From: Flavobacterium selenitireducens
GTDB taxonomy: Bacteria > Bacteroidota > Bacteroidia > Flavobacteriales > Flavobacteriaceae
Direction of reading: 5' to 3'
DNA length: 64,000 nucleotides
Assembly (NCBI RefSeq): GCF_014748335.1
Contig: NZ_JAAVIY010000001.1
Coordinates: 124,001-188,000, forward strand
How positions within the stretch are numbered: position 1 is the first letter of the stretch; each line of letters opens with the position of its first letter. This document shows positions 43,079 to 53,085 of the stretch, one piece after another. Both the position numbers and the translations under genes were made by a program. The notes under the pieces are model-generated. The model was not told the origin of the DNA. It saw only the letters and a list, made by a program, of their open reading frames with translations, and searched no databases.

Positions 43079-44704
43079 ATGAAGAAATTATTGGCCCTGT
43101 CAGGGGCGCTGATTTCCTTTTTGGGGATCGCGCAAACCTCTACCGTAACCTATGCGCCTACCACGGCGAGTTTTGCAAATCCTGAACGAGGATTTTACCG
43201 CCACACCGAAACCCATTCCGACGCTTACGACAACCTCAATCAAACGACGCTGACCAATTATCGGGTAAACAGCAAGTATACGCTGATCCTAAGGGTTTGC
43301 TATCTTGAGAATTTCGTCAACGGCTCGATATCCTCGACTTATCTCAACAGTTTGCAGGCTGATTTTACCAAGATCCGCAATTCGGGAATGAAGTGTATTT
43401 TGCGTTTTGCCTATTCGGATGATAACGATAACGGAAATGCACAGGATGCATCCAAAAACCAGATCCTCAACCATATTGGCCAACTTCAGACATTGCTGCA
43501 GTCGAATGCGGACGTGATCGCCGTTGTCCAGGCGGGATTTATCGGCGCTTGGGGCGAATGGTATTACACCGATCACTTCGGCATGGAACCCACCGCGGCC
43601 GATTACGCCAACCGACGCGCTGTCGTCGATGCGATCCTGGCTGCTTTGCCGGCTTCGCGAATGGTCCAGATCCGGACGCCTTCCCTAAAGCGCAACACTT
43701 ACAGTACCCAAGCCGCGCTTACCGCTTCCCAGGCATTCAACACCAATTTGCCGGTGGCGAGACTCGGACATCACAACGATTGTTTCCTTGCGAGTTCGGA
43801 CGATTACGGAACCTATGAGAATATAGCCAACGAATACCCGTACCTCGAGCAGGAAACCAAGTTTACGCCTATGGGAGGCGAAACCTGCAAAGTCAACGTG
43901 CCTCGATCGGAATGCGCCACGGCTATGCTCGAAATGGCCAAATTCCACTGGTCGTATCTAAATGTGGATTACCATGCCGATGTGATCGACGGATTTGAGA
44001 GCAATTCTTGCCTCGACGATATGGAAAGACGACTGGGATATCGGTTTGAACTGTTGACGGGAACCTTCCCGAATTCCGTGAGCGCCGGAAGCCCATTGGC
44101 CATCGCATTTTCGGTCAGGAATACCGGGTTTGCCGCACCGTATAATCCGCGTACCGCTTACATCGTTCTGAAAAATACGACAAATGGCACCGTCCATAGT
44201 TTCCCGCTGGCCACCAACGTGAGATTGTGGCAGGCCGGAACTACCCAGAACATATCCGAAAACATTATCCTGCCGGCCAATTTTCAGACGGGAAGTTATC
44301 AGATGTACCTCAATCTGCCGGACGCCTCTGCCTCGCTAAGCACGCGTGCCGAATATTCGATCAGGTTGGCCAACGACAACATGTGGGAAAATGCGACCGG
44401 ATACAACAGCCTCAACCATACGCTGAACGTAGGCGGTTCGCTTGGTGTCGGGGACGATCCTGTCGCGATGGGATTGCGCATTTATCCGGTTCCGACAAAA
44501 GGGGAACTTACCGTAGAATATGACGGGATCGACGGTTTTACCTCCACGGTTTTCAACTCCGTCGGACAAGTCGTCAGCGTGCCGTCTAACCTTAACGGAA
44601 ACAAATTGCTGCTGAATACCTCGGGATTGAGCAACGGGATTTATTTTGTCCAGCTCGAAAACGGATCGACAAAGACTGTCCGCAAATTCGTCGTAAGCAA
44701 TTAA
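43079..44704 (+). CDS. Secreted DUF4874/DUF4832 protein with T9SS sorting domain
   Basis: A 541-residue exported protein: signal peptide (about 1-18), a DUF4874 region (about 30-200, NPERGFYRHTETHSD), a DUF4832 region (about 205-450) and a C-terminal type A sorting domain (from about 460, LRIYPVPTKGELTVEYDG, to KTVRKFVVSN). GAWGEWYYTDHFG suggests a TIM-barrel, glycoside-hydrolase-like active site. T9SS would carry it to the cell surface or outside. It converges on the pel-like operon and may act on its polysaccharide; that is inference. Confidence 0.82.
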   Translation: MKKLLALSGALISFLGIAQTSTVTYAPTTASFANPERGFYRHTETHSDAYDNLNQTTLTNYRVNSKYTLILRVCYLENFVNGSISSTYLNSLQADFTKIRNSGMKCILRFAYSDDNDNGNAQDASKNQILNHIGQLQTLLQSNADVIAVVQAGFIGAWGEWYYTDHFGMEPTAADYANRRAVVDAILAALPASRMVQIRTPSLKRNTYSTQAALTASQAFNTNLPVARLGHHNDCFLASSDDYGTYENIANEYPYLEQETKFTPMGGETCKVNVPRSECATAMLEMAKFHWSYLNVDYHADVIDGFESNSCLDDMERRLGYRFELLTGTFPNSVSAGSPLAIAFSVRNTGFAAPYNPRTAYIVLKNTTNGTVHSFPLATNVRLWQAGTTQNISENIILPANFQTGSYQMYLNLPDASASLSTRAEYSIRLANDNMWENATGYNSLNHTLNVGGSLGVGDDPVAMGLRIYPVPTKGELTVEYDGIDGFTSTVFNSVGQVVSVPSNLNGNKLLLNTSGLSNGIYFVQLENGSTKTVRKFVVSN

Positions 44705-44728
44705 CCGAATGGTTACGTTATTGATTTG

Positions 44729-44759
44729 ATGACCGGCGCCAAAACGTCGGTCATTTTTT
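44729..44759 (+). terminator. Rho-independent terminator
   Basis: ATGACCG (44729-44735) pairs with CGGTCAT (44748-44754) around a 12-base loop, followed by TTTTTA. It ends the DUF4874 gene; the right arm overlaps the stop codon of the convergent 1300-residue gene. Confidence 0.75.
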
Positions 44760-47700
44760 ATTGCGCTTTTTGAGATTGTATTTGATGCCCAGCAAAAACG
44801 CATTCGAGTAAAACTTGTCCTGCGTATACATTTCGATCGTGGCCGTCAAGGCCGTGTAGTCCCAAATCTGGTAGTTGAGATCTCCTGTGTAACGCATAAA
44901 GCTTGAACTGTAATCGTCTCCAAAATACGCCGCTTCAAGCCGTGCGATCAGGTTGCTGTCGGTTTTCCCGTACCGCCATCCGAGACCACCGCCGTAGTAA
45001 AGACGTTGGTCGAGCATCCAGTAAGGATAACCGAATTCCGTATCGGCATTGATGCTTTTGCCTATCGAACCCTGGGAGAACGACGCCTCGACGAACGGAA
45101 GGAACCTCCATCTCACGTCCGCGCCATCATCCCAAATGGTCTTGCTGGTCGCGATAACTTCGTAAGATGCGCCAATCTTGACCGGAGTGCGCGATTTACT
45201 TGCGGAATAATAATTCCCTTCGACCGTAAAATTCTGGTTGATCTTCTTGAAGAAGAAAAATTCCCCGTAAGCGACTGCCTGCGTCCTGTAAATTTCTTTG
45301 CGATAGGCCGGCCCGGTTTCAGCTGGGAACAATTTGGCCTCGGCAGAAAGAAACGTTTTTCCAAACGATTTGCTCGCGCCAAGCCCTGCGTGAAAATAAA
45401 TGTTGCCGTAATCACTGTATTCCACGCGCCCGCGTCCCCAATATTGGAGTTTTTCCGGATTGACGGGATTGTTGAACTGATATTGCAATCCGTAAATCGA
45501 ACTCGTCTGGTTGTCGGCGGGATCGTAAAGCTGGATATCGACGTCGTAAACCGTACTATAGGTCACGCTGAAACTGTGCATGTTCTTTTTCTTGTCGAAG
45601 CGACCATAAGTCAGGACGTTCTTGAAGAACTGCGGCAGGTCTTTGTTGGTTTCCATCGCGCTGTTGATCGAGACGAAATCGCCGTACTGTTTCCGGAAAT
45701 CTTTGGTCAGGGCCGCGAGCACTTCCGGATAGAACAATTCCGGATGCTTGATGATCAATTCCTGTTGCAACGGCTCTTCGACATAGACGACATCTTTGTT
45801 GAGCATGGCGCGCAACTCGTCTTTTTCAGGACTGTCCGGCAGTGATTTGGCCAATATCCACGCCTCTAAAAAACGCCCTTGCTCATGGAAGATGCCCGCC
45901 ATAAGCGCCTTTGTCTTATAATCATCAGGGTTGATGGCGATGTATTTTTTGTATTCCATCTCCAATGCCTTGTAATCCTTGAGTTCGATCAGCCACGACA
46001 TTTTCGAGGCCAGGTCGACATCGTCGGTAAACATCGACCAGGTATACGCCTTGTCGAACTCGTTGTTGTCGGCGTAAAGCCACGCGGCATCGGCAGCGAC
46101 CGGGGCATATTTCTCCTCCGGCTTGATCTTGTCGAGTTCGGTCTTGGCGGTTTTCGGGTCGTACAACATCAGATGCTCGAGATATTGCAGGAAGGTATCG
46201 AAATTCGTCTCAACCTTCAGCAGTGCCTGCAGTGCCGCCTTGATGCGTTCCTGGTTTTCAGGCGTGTTGAACGAAGCCACGTAACTGTTGAGCAGATGTA
46301 CGTCGTTCGGTGTGACGATGAGTTGCGCCTTGAGCCATTTTTCCATCGTGAGGTCGTTCGGATAACCGATAAGCCTGTCGAGTTCCTTGGAATACATGAT
46401 GTTTTGAGGCGCAGGGTTTTTGAGGCAGTATTCCTCGAGCATTTTCCAAACATCGAGCGGGCGTTCCTTGTCCCAGGCCACGAATTTGGCGTATTGGTTC
46501 CACTGTACCGAATCAATCGTCGGTTTGGCCATTAGTTTTTGCCTTAATTGGAACATTTCCTTCTCGAGCAAAGCATCGGCGTCTTCTTCGGGAACTTCGT
46601 CCGTGATGCCCGCAAGATAATTGCGTTGTTTAATCGTATAAGCCTTGTATTGCTGGGCTACCGACTTGACGATTTTCTCGGCTTCTTTCTTTTGGGCCGC
46701 CGATTTCAGGCCAAGATCACTAATATTGAGTTCGGATTTGTGGGTGTAAACCGAATACAGATACCCGTCGAGCAACGGTGTTTTGGAATACAATGCCTCC
46801 TCTTTTTGAAGCGACGCATCGATTTTAGGCCCGTTCTGGAAACTCGAATACAAAAACCAATATTGGGTATTCCCGATCGAACTTTCAGGCTCGAGCTCGC
46901 GAACCGAATACAAACCCTGTCCGCTTTCGTGAAGGAATTTCGAGGCGCGCCAGTCGTTGACGATCTTCCCTCCTTCTCCGGCGTTCACGTATCGGATTTG
47001 AGGATAACATTTTCCCATTTCATCGAGAATGATCGTGAATTCCCCGAGCATCGAGGTCGGTTTGCCTTTGGTTTTGCGCCATCCGAGCTCGCGATTGTTC
47101 CTCAAGTCGAAATCACCCGCACTTTTATTGAACGGGCTCGGGATTTGGTATACGTCGTCAGGATGCACGAAGTGCGTCCAAATCCCGGTGTAAATGAAAA
47201 GGGATTCCAACGAGAACTTCTTGTCGGTTTCCATGTAGAATCCATCGGAAATCCTCGGATAATCAAAAAAGTCCTTGTTATAAGGGTCAAAATCGAACTC
47301 CCGTCCTCCTCCTTCGGCAGGATCGCCGAGGTAAAGACTGCAGATGTATTTGATCGAAGGCATGCCTTTTCTCAGGTAGTTCACACCTTCCGGATCGATG
47401 ATGTTGGACGGAGGGACGTACGTCACCGGAAGCGGTCCGTAATTGGCGATTCCCCATTTTTTCTGGACCGATTTCAACGCCATGCCGATAAACTCCGGGT
47501 TTTTCCAGTGCCCTTTTTTGAACTCGACGTGGTTGTAACCGTGAAAGGCCAGTTCGTGCCCGTGTTTTTTGGAATCGAATACGAGCCAGTCCGACAGAAT
47601 TTCGGTTTTTTTATTGACCTTGACCTTGTGCGTGTCCCATTGGTCGAACAGGAAAGGCGGCTCGACATTGTTTTTGTAATCGAAGGCGATCATCGCGGAA

Positions 47701-48653
47701 TAGCTGATCTTGTATTTGTCCGCGATCTTTTTCATGTCCGGCCACCATTCGTCCTTGACGAAGTCTTTGATGCTGATGTTCATCTCGGATTTGATAGGCT
47801 CAGATTTGATGTCGTAAACCGGAGACGGGAAATCGTCCAGGAAGATCGTGCTCGTGTTCGCGATAGGATACGGAATGCCTTCCAGCCCTTTGAGCAAACC
47901 GGCGAAGAGCAATCCCCTGTGGATTTTCTCGTATTCGATCGTCGTATTGAGGAAAACGACGCGCCCCTTCCCTATCGCATTTTCGACGATTGTCGGATAC
48001 TCGCGATTCGTCGCTGCGGTCGCCAGGATTTTGACGTCTTTCCTGAAACCTTCTTTCGCATAACCGTAATGGATCTGGTCCTCGGCATATGTTTTCCCTT
48101 TGAGATTCGGCAGGATCGCGGTATTGAAATAAAATCCTTTGGACGTGACGTCGGTTTCGAAATCATTGTCCGGCTTCAAACCGGCGAAATACGCGAGTCG
48201 CTTGTCATCGCTGGCCAGCGGAAGCAAAAGATTGCCGCCCGAGGCGACGAATTCCAGTAATTTATTGAGCGAGGCCTGGTTGAGTTTCTTGATATCGTGA
48301 AGGCAAATCGAGCGAACCGAAGCGGGAAACCCGGGTTTGGTATTGAACGCCTCAACATCCATCGAGCGGAACGGCATCTTGATATAATCGCACACTTTGC
48401 GGATGTTGCGGTCGTTGGCGACACTCTGCTTGCTGCTGTTGTCGCGGATGTAAAGCACCAAAGGCGTCTGGCTTTCGCCGGGAAGGCTGTACTGCCGCAA
48501 TTCGGTCGCTTTGGATTTTCCCTCATCGTCGAAGAAGCTGAACGTGTCAGCGTCAAAATTGTCGAGCGACCCGCAACTCGCCAGCAACATCACGACAGCT
48601 AAAGTCATGATCCGCAAAGCTTTTGAAGCGGTTATATGTAGTGTTTGGTTCAT
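44751..48653 (-). CDS. Fused DUF2194 deacetylase-like / TPR-like / outer-membrane barrel protein of the pel-like operon
   Basis: A 1300-residue protein. It has a lipobox-type signal (C27 in LLASCGS), then a DUF2194 region (about 60-640) with polysaccharide-deacetylase-like motifs LDDFPS (272-277) and HGHELAFHGYNH (364-375). A helical, TPR-like region follows (about 690-1010). The last 230 residues are alternating strands (YGLQYQFNN..., ending FLLGIKYNLKK) resembling a BcsC/PelB-type barrel. Functionally it seems to merge PelA deacetylase and PelB export porin. How a lipoprotein signal suits a barrel is unclear. Last gene of the operon. Confidence 0.75.
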   Translation of the reverse strand: MNQTLHITASKALRIMTLAVVMLLASCGSLDNFDADTFSFFDDEGKSKATELRQYSLPGESQTPLVLYIRDNSSKQSVANDRNIRKVCDYIKMPFRSMDVEAFNTKPGFPASVRSICLHDIKKLNQASLNKLLEFVASGGNLLLPLASDDKRLAYFAGLKPDNDFETDVTSKGFYFNTAILPNLKGKTYAEDQIHYGYAKEGFRKDVKILATAATNREYPTIVENAIGKGRVVFLNTTIEYEKIHRGLLFAGLLKGLEGIPYPIANTSTIFLDDFPSPVYDIKSEPIKSEMNISIKDFVKDEWWPDMKKIADKYKISYSAMIAFDYKNNVEPPFLFDQWDTHKVKVNKKTEILSDWLVFDSKKHGHELAFHGYNHVEFKKGHWKNPEFIGMALKSVQKKWGIANYGPLPVTYVPPSNIIDPEGVNYLRKGMPSIKYICSLYLGDPAEGGGREFDFDPYNKDFFDYPRISDGFYMETDKKFSLESLFIYTGIWTHFVHPDDVYQIPSPFNKSAGDFDLRNNRELGWRKTKGKPTSMLGEFTIILDEMGKCYPQIRYVNAGEGGKIVNDWRASKFLHESGQGLYSVRELEPESSIGNTQYWFLYSSFQNGPKIDASLQKEEALYSKTPLLDGYLYSVYTHKSELNISDLGLKSAAQKKEAEKIVKSVAQQYKAYTIKQRNYLAGITDEVPEEDADALLEKEMFQLRQKLMAKPTIDSVQWNQYAKFVAWDKERPLDVWKMLEEYCLKNPAPQNIMYSKELDRLIGYPNDLTMEKWLKAQLIVTPNDVHLLNSYVASFNTPENQERIKAALQALLKVETNFDTFLQYLEHLMLYDPKTAKTELDKIKPEEKYAPVAADAAWLYADNNEFDKAYTWSMFTDDVDLASKMSWLIELKDYKALEMEYKKYIAINPDDYKTKALMAGIFHEQGRFLEAWILAKSLPDSPEKDELRAMLNKDVVYVEEPLQQELIIKHPELFYPEVLAALTKDFRKQYGDFVSINSAMETNKDLPQFFKNVLTYGRFDKKKNMHSFSVTYSTVYDVDIQLYDPADNQTSSIYGLQYQFNNPVNPEKLQYWGRGRVEYSDYGNIYFHAGLGASKSFGKTFLSAEAKLFPAETGPAYRKEIYRTQAVAYGEFFFFKKINQNFTVEGNYYSASKSRTPVKIGASYEVIATSKTIWDDGADVRWRFLPFVEASFSQGSIGKSINADTEFGYPYWMLDQRLYYGGGLGWRYGKTDSNLIARLEAAYFGDDYSSSFMRYTGDLNYQIWDYTALTATIEMYTQDKFYSNAFLLGIKYNLKKRNKK

Positions 48654-48656
48654 AGG

Positions 48657-50636
48657 CTAGAATATCAAATCGGATATACGGCTGGCTTTTGGCTGGTTGA
48701 CGATCTCGTACACCTTGACGTGTTCGTTGTCGTAAAACAATCTCACCTTTCTCCCTCTCTTTTGGAGCATGGCCAGCTGGTCCATCAATATGGGTTTCAA
48801 TTCGCCGTTTTCGGCATAAGTTTCGGAATTTGCAGACTTTTCCTGATCGAAAATAAAGACAAGAACGGCCTTTGGCAACACTTCGTCTGCGTGTGCCTTC
48901 ATGAATTTCGGATTGTTGATGTTCTTGAAATACACCGAATCCTGCTGCGGATATTCGTACAGGAAATCCGAATAGTTCATAAAATAATGCTTGTCCGCGC
49001 TTAAAATCTGGGTTTGGTTGTTGTTGACCACGGCGTACGAATACGGAAAATAGTCGCGTGTGATCGTGTCGTAAGCCTCGAGGACTTCACGTTGTGTCGG
49101 ATCCGATTCGGTAAGCTGCTCGAAATTGTCCATTTGGGTATTGATGGCAAGGCCGATGCAACCTGCGAAAACCGCTGCCAGCACGACAGGGTTCCATCGG
49201 TAAAAATTCCTGAAAACCGGTATGAACATCCTGACGATCACGGCAATCGCTATTCCGGCTACGATCGGCATAAAGACAGACAAGGCCTGGGTGAGCAAAT
49301 CGTCATCGACCCAAACGCTGTTCATGCTACGGATGACGAGCAACAAATTGAAATAGATCAAGAAGGCAAACGACGCCCTCCAGTCTTCCTTGGCCCAAAA
49401 GGTGTAAACCAATAGCAAAATCCCGGCAATGGCCGACGCAATCCTGTAATAACCAAGCAAGACGTCGAGATCAAGGACCAGTTGCGGAATGTACGTATAG
49501 GAGCTGACCGCCAGAAAATTCGAGTGAAGGAACATCTTGAGATTGGTCTGGTAGTACGACCCGATGATCGCGTAGAGCCCGATGATCAGGACGACCGATA
49601 CCAAATAAGCGAGCAGGCCGACCCATTTGAAGTTCCCTGATTTCTTCTTGGCAAAGCACAAGCCGGTCATCATGAACGGCGGGAAAAGGATGCAGAGCGT
49701 AAAGACGTCGATCAATCCGATAGCGAAAAATACGATCACGAAAGCCGCAAAGAATTGCCACTTCGACATTTTGAGCATGCCGGGCTTTAAGTAATAGACC
49801 ATGAGCGGCAATCCGAACGTAAGGGCGAGGAAGATCGGTCGGTTTTGCAGCACAAAATAAATGTTCAGCGGAGAGAGCGTGTAGACCATGCCGAATACCA
49901 AGGCGGCGATCGTCGGGGCAATGTGTTTCGAGCCCGTGATTTTGCTGACTACCCAAAAAAGGAGGACGGCAAGCAGAACCGATTCGAGTATGCCGATCGA
50001 CTGCAACGCGATTTCCGGCGTGACGTTGGCGATCTTTCCGTAGAAATTCACGTACGCCAAATCCCCAACCACTTTAGATTCCCCTCCGAACCATTGTTGG
50101 GCGTCGAATCCTACAAGGGTTTCGAGGTCGCTGATCCACAAAGGCGAGAGCGAATACGAATCGTATTTGAAGAAATAGACGCGGCTCGCAAAGGTAATGA
50201 CCGAGATGGCGATGACCAATCCGAGAATGTAAATGCCTTTCGACCTGCCGGGTTTGCGCTGCCTGCGGGTAAACTTGAACCAGTTTTTTGCAGGGTATTC
50301 GTTCTCCATGCGCTTGAGCAGCAAATGGATGTTCTTGCGCACCGTTTCATCGTAGTAGCGCCGCGGATGCCTGAGGTTTTTGAACCCGATGTAGTCGATG
50401 GCGATGATCATCAGCAAAATGATCACGGAGTTCACGAGGTTGTAAATGCCGAGTTGCACCGAGACGAACATAAGCGTTCCCATGATGCTGCCGTAACGGA
50501 ACCACTGCCATACCAAAAATTCCAGGAAATTGTTGTTCGGCGAGGAATTCACGAGTTTGCGGTTCAGGTAATAGATGAACAACAGCATGAAACACAGCCG
50601 GATGAAACCCCATAATATGGAACTGGTGATTGGCAT
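48657..50636 (-). CDS. Polytopic membrane protein of the pel-like operon, unknown
   Basis: A 659-residue protein with roughly 12-14 hydrophobic helices between residues 5 and 480, then a soluble C-terminal domain (about 490-659). A cytoplasmic basic loop (RRQRKPGRSKG) follows the first pair of helices, then SLSPLWISDLETLVGFD, which could be an Asp-containing loop of a GT-C-type transferase. I do not recognise a family. Position, 3 bases from both neighbours, implies a role in polymer synthesis or export. It is not PelD: no GAF or GGDEF domain is visible. Confidence 0.65.
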   Translation of the reverse strand: MPITSSILWGFIRLCFMLLFIYYLNRKLVNSSPNNNFLEFLVWQWFRYGSIMGTLMFVSVQLGIYNLVNSVIILLMIIAIDYIGFKNLRHPRRYYDETVRKNIHLLLKRMENEYPAKNWFKFTRRQRKPGRSKGIYILGLVIAISVITFASRVYFFKYDSYSLSPLWISDLETLVGFDAQQWFGGESKVVGDLAYVNFYGKIANVTPEIALQSIGILESVLLAVLLFWVVSKITGSKHIAPTIAALVFGMVYTLSPLNIYFVLQNRPIFLALTFGLPLMVYYLKPGMLKMSKWQFFAAFVIVFFAIGLIDVFTLCILFPPFMMTGLCFAKKKSGNFKWVGLLAYLVSVVLIIGLYAIIGSYYQTNLKMFLHSNFLAVSSYTYIPQLVLDLDVLLGYYRIASAIAGILLLVYTFWAKEDWRASFAFLIYFNLLLVIRSMNSVWVDDDLLTQALSVFMPIVAGIAIAVIVRMFIPVFRNFYRWNPVVLAAVFAGCIGLAINTQMDNFEQLTESDPTQREVLEAYDTITRDYFPYSYAVVNNNQTQILSADKHYFMNYSDFLYEYPQQDSVYFKNINNPKFMKAHADEVLPKAVLVFIFDQEKSANSETYAENGELKPILMDQLAMLQKRGRKVRLFYDNEHVKVYEIVNQPKASRISDLIF

Positions 50637-50639
50637 TTT

Positions 50640-51443
50640 TTATTGGAATGTCGGAATGGTTTGTAATTCGATGCTGCCGATGAAATAGTCGAACCCTAAC
50701 GGCTTGATGCGATGAAGGACCTGTTTGTATAATTTTTCGGTGTCGGCATACTCGATCAGGATGACGGGCAGGTTGTGTTTTTTGCTGATATCGGTGAGCT
50801 TGGACGCATAGGTTTTGTAATCGGATTCCGGGCGTAACTTATAGGTCTTGTCGTCAAACGTGTAGTTGGTCGCCACCGATTCCACGACGAGGGCGTCCAC
50901 ATAGGCAGCGGTTTGATCGATCAGTTCGACTCCGGCATTCTGTATCCAGAACTTGTCGGGATATTTTTCGGAAAGCATCTTAAGGAATTGCACGAGGTCG
51001 TCTTTTTGTTTAGGTTGCGCGCCCCAAGTGGTGTAATTGTCAACATTGTCGAGAAAGAAACCGTCGTATCCTTTCTGGAAAGTCTGGTCAATGATGCGCA
51101 ACAGCGTGCTTACGGTTTTCTCCGATTTGAGGTCGAGATAATAACTGTTCCAGATTTCGTTCTTGCCGGCGGTGTGATCCTTGAGTTCCTTAAAATGAGG
51201 TGCATGTTCGTTGACTTCCCCTATGCTGATATACGCCAGGACCTTTTCGTTCTGTGATTTGATCTTCCGAATCTCGTAGATATTGTAAAACTGGGCCTCG
51301 AGGATGACGTAGTCGTAACCCTTGATGTCTTCCGGGTTCAGCCTGCCGTAACAGACCAGAACCGTGCTTTTGCCAACGGCCGCCGAAGCATTGGCCGTCA
51401 GTAAGGATGGTAATACGAAAAGAAACATCTTAATAAGCCGCAT
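50640..51443 (-). CDS. GH114-type endo-alpha-1,4-polygalactosaminidase, PelA hydrolase-like
   Basis: A 267-residue secreted protein: signal peptide with an N-terminal charged part (about 1-22), then a TIM-barrel of the GH114/TM1410 family. Motifs are YISIGEVNE (71-79), GYDGFFLDNVDNY (125-137) with the catalytic Asp, and VVESV with E188. The family cleaves galactosaminogalactan-type polymers, and PelA of Pseudomonas has the same domain. Here it is a stand-alone gene. ATG 51443 overlaps the PelG-like stop by 14 bases. Confidence 0.83.
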   Translation of the reverse strand: MRLIKMFLFVLPSLLTANASAAVGKSTVLVCYGRLNPEDIKGYDYVILEAQFYNIYEIRKIKSQNEKVLAYISIGEVNEHAPHFKELKDHTAGKNEIWNSYYLDLKSEKTVSTLLRIIDQTFQKGYDGFFLDNVDNYTTWGAQPKQKDDLVQFLKMLSEKYPDKFWIQNAGVELIDQTAAYVDALVVESVATNYTFDDKTYKLRPESDYKTYASKLTDISKKHNLPVILIEYADTEKLYKQVLHRIKPLGFDYFIGSIELQTIPTFQ

Positions 51444-53043
51444 AGTAGTAATAATCTAGGTTTTTATAGAATTTGGACACGGCTCTCAACGTAAGTCCCA
51501 TGAACACGATGCCTCCAGTGAGCAATCCGACGACGCTGTATTCGTATGATAAAAAGCGGCTGGCCAGAAATCCTATCGAAAAGTTGAGTACGCAACAAAG
51601 CAATATCGCTTTCAAAGGACTATCCGGCTGGCCCAGGGTAAATAAATATAGGGAGTTGAGCATTCCCCATCCCAGGAACAGATAGCCGAGACCGCCTATG
51701 AAGCAAACTCTCACACTGACGCTGCTCAAACGCTCGTGGAATTGGCCGCTATAGCCCCAGGACGCGAACATCATGAAGTAAACCAGCAAAAACACCAGTA
51801 TTCCCGTGGCGACCAGCATCAGGACATGCTGCCAATACATCCGATAAAGGTCTTTCCCGAACCTGGGCACATCCGAAGCCGAAACGGTCTTTTGTCCAAT
51901 GTCCATGAATTTCGAAAACGACGCAATGGCAAACTCCAGCACTCCTGCCAGCAGCAGGAAAACTAAAATCGCGAAATCCATCCCAAGCTCGTAATCCTTC
52001 TCAAAATAAATGACAAAAGGAAGCGGTCCGTTGTGATTCGTCGACCAGGCCAACAGGCGGTCGATGAAGATAAAGATGTAAATCGCAAGTCCGTAAAGGA
52101 AATATTTATAATTGTGATACAGGAAAAGCGCCGGCTTTACCTCCAGGTTGGAATGCGACTTTTTGGTTGCCAATAGCGATTTGAAAAACACGTTGAGGAA
52201 TATCCAGGCGGTGAGTACGGCCGTGGCGATACCGATCCAGTGGGTGAAAAAAACCAACATAGGCGTCAAGGTCTTGAGCAGGATCGCCACGACAGTTCCC
52301 AATGTGATCGCAACGGTAATGACCCAGCGTTGGTCCAACGTATGCAGGGGCGCGAGCAACAACACCAGCAACCCGATTAGGATCGCATAGGTAAAGACGA
52401 CAAACAGGAACGAATACGGATAGATGTGGAAAAACAAATTGCAGGCGAAAATGACGCCCAGGACGACGAATATGGAAATCGCGCCGATTTTGAGCAGGTA
52501 ATCCACCGTTTTTTTGGTCATCAGATAATCCGCGTGGTTCCAGTAAAACGAGGCTTGTCGCCCGATTACCTGGACGAATCCGCCGGTGGAGACCAATCCG
52601 ACGACGACGCCCAAAACAACGGCGGTAGACTGCACATTGTTGAATCCGACGAACGTCCAGAGCGAATATCCGAAGTAAATGATGGCCAGGATTTGCAGCA
52701 AGACCGGAAACAGATGGAAAATACCTTGTGAGTAGTAACGCGCGAAAATCTTCGCTTTGACCGCCGTGTAGTCAGATGTCGTGATCGTCTCGGGATTGTT
52801 GGCGATCGCCTCGCGTTGCTTGATATTCCTGGCGCCTTTGTGCTCTTCGGAAGTCGTGAGCTCGTAGTAAACCAGGTCGGCCAACTCATATATGGACGGC
52901 ATGCCGTAATCCGAACGCGTGTCGATGTCGCGAATTCCGAGCGACTCGATTGCGGCCACGACGACGCGCGAGCTGACAGGCTTGCCAACCTTTTCCCTGA
53001 TGTCGAAAATCAGGGCTTTTATATTTTCATTTTGAGCTTCCAT
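51430..53043 (-). CDS. PelG-like exopolysaccharide transporter
   Basis: A 537-residue membrane protein with about 12 helices and a soluble N-terminal extension of about 100 residues. FIFIDRLLAWSTNHNGPLP (about 323-341) matches the conserved loop of PelG, and the C-terminus (FYKNLDYYYYAAY) is also PelG-like. PelG belongs to the MOP/MATE-type flippase superfamily and moves Pel polymer across the inner membrane with PelF. It follows the PelF-like gene by 42 bases. Confidence 0.78.
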   Translation of the reverse strand: MEAQNENIKALIFDIREKVGKPVSSRVVVAAIESLGIRDIDTRSDYGMPSIYELADLVYYELTTSEEHKGARNIKQREAIANNPETITTSDYTAVKAKIFARYYSQGIFHLFPVLLQILAIIYFGYSLWTFVGFNNVQSTAVVLGVVVGLVSTGGFVQVIGRQASFYWNHADYLMTKKTVDYLLKIGAISIFVVLGVIFACNLFFHIYPYSFLFVVFTYAILIGLLVLLLAPLHTLDQRWVITVAITLGTVVAILLKTLTPMLVFFTHWIGIATAVLTAWIFLNVFFKSLLATKKSHSNLEVKPALFLYHNYKYFLYGLAIYIFIFIDRLLAWSTNHNGPLPFVIYFEKDYELGMDFAILVFLLLAGVLEFAIASFSKFMDIGQKTVSASDVPRFGKDLYRMYWQHVLMLVATGILVFLLVYFMMFASWGYSGQFHERLSSVSVRVCFIGGLGYLFLGWGMLNSLYLFTLGQPDSPLKAILLCCVLNFSIGFLASRFLSYEYSVVGLLTGGIVFMGLTLRAVSKFYKNLDYYYYAAY

Positions 53044-53085
53044 GCGATTTGGGGAAAAATGGAATCAGAATGACCGCTAATATCA

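Noticed and set aside
46548..48260. A 570-codon plus-strand open frame
   Set aside because: It lies opposite the well-supported 1300-residue gene, is very rich in Arg, Phe and Val as expected for an antisense frame, and shows no domain.
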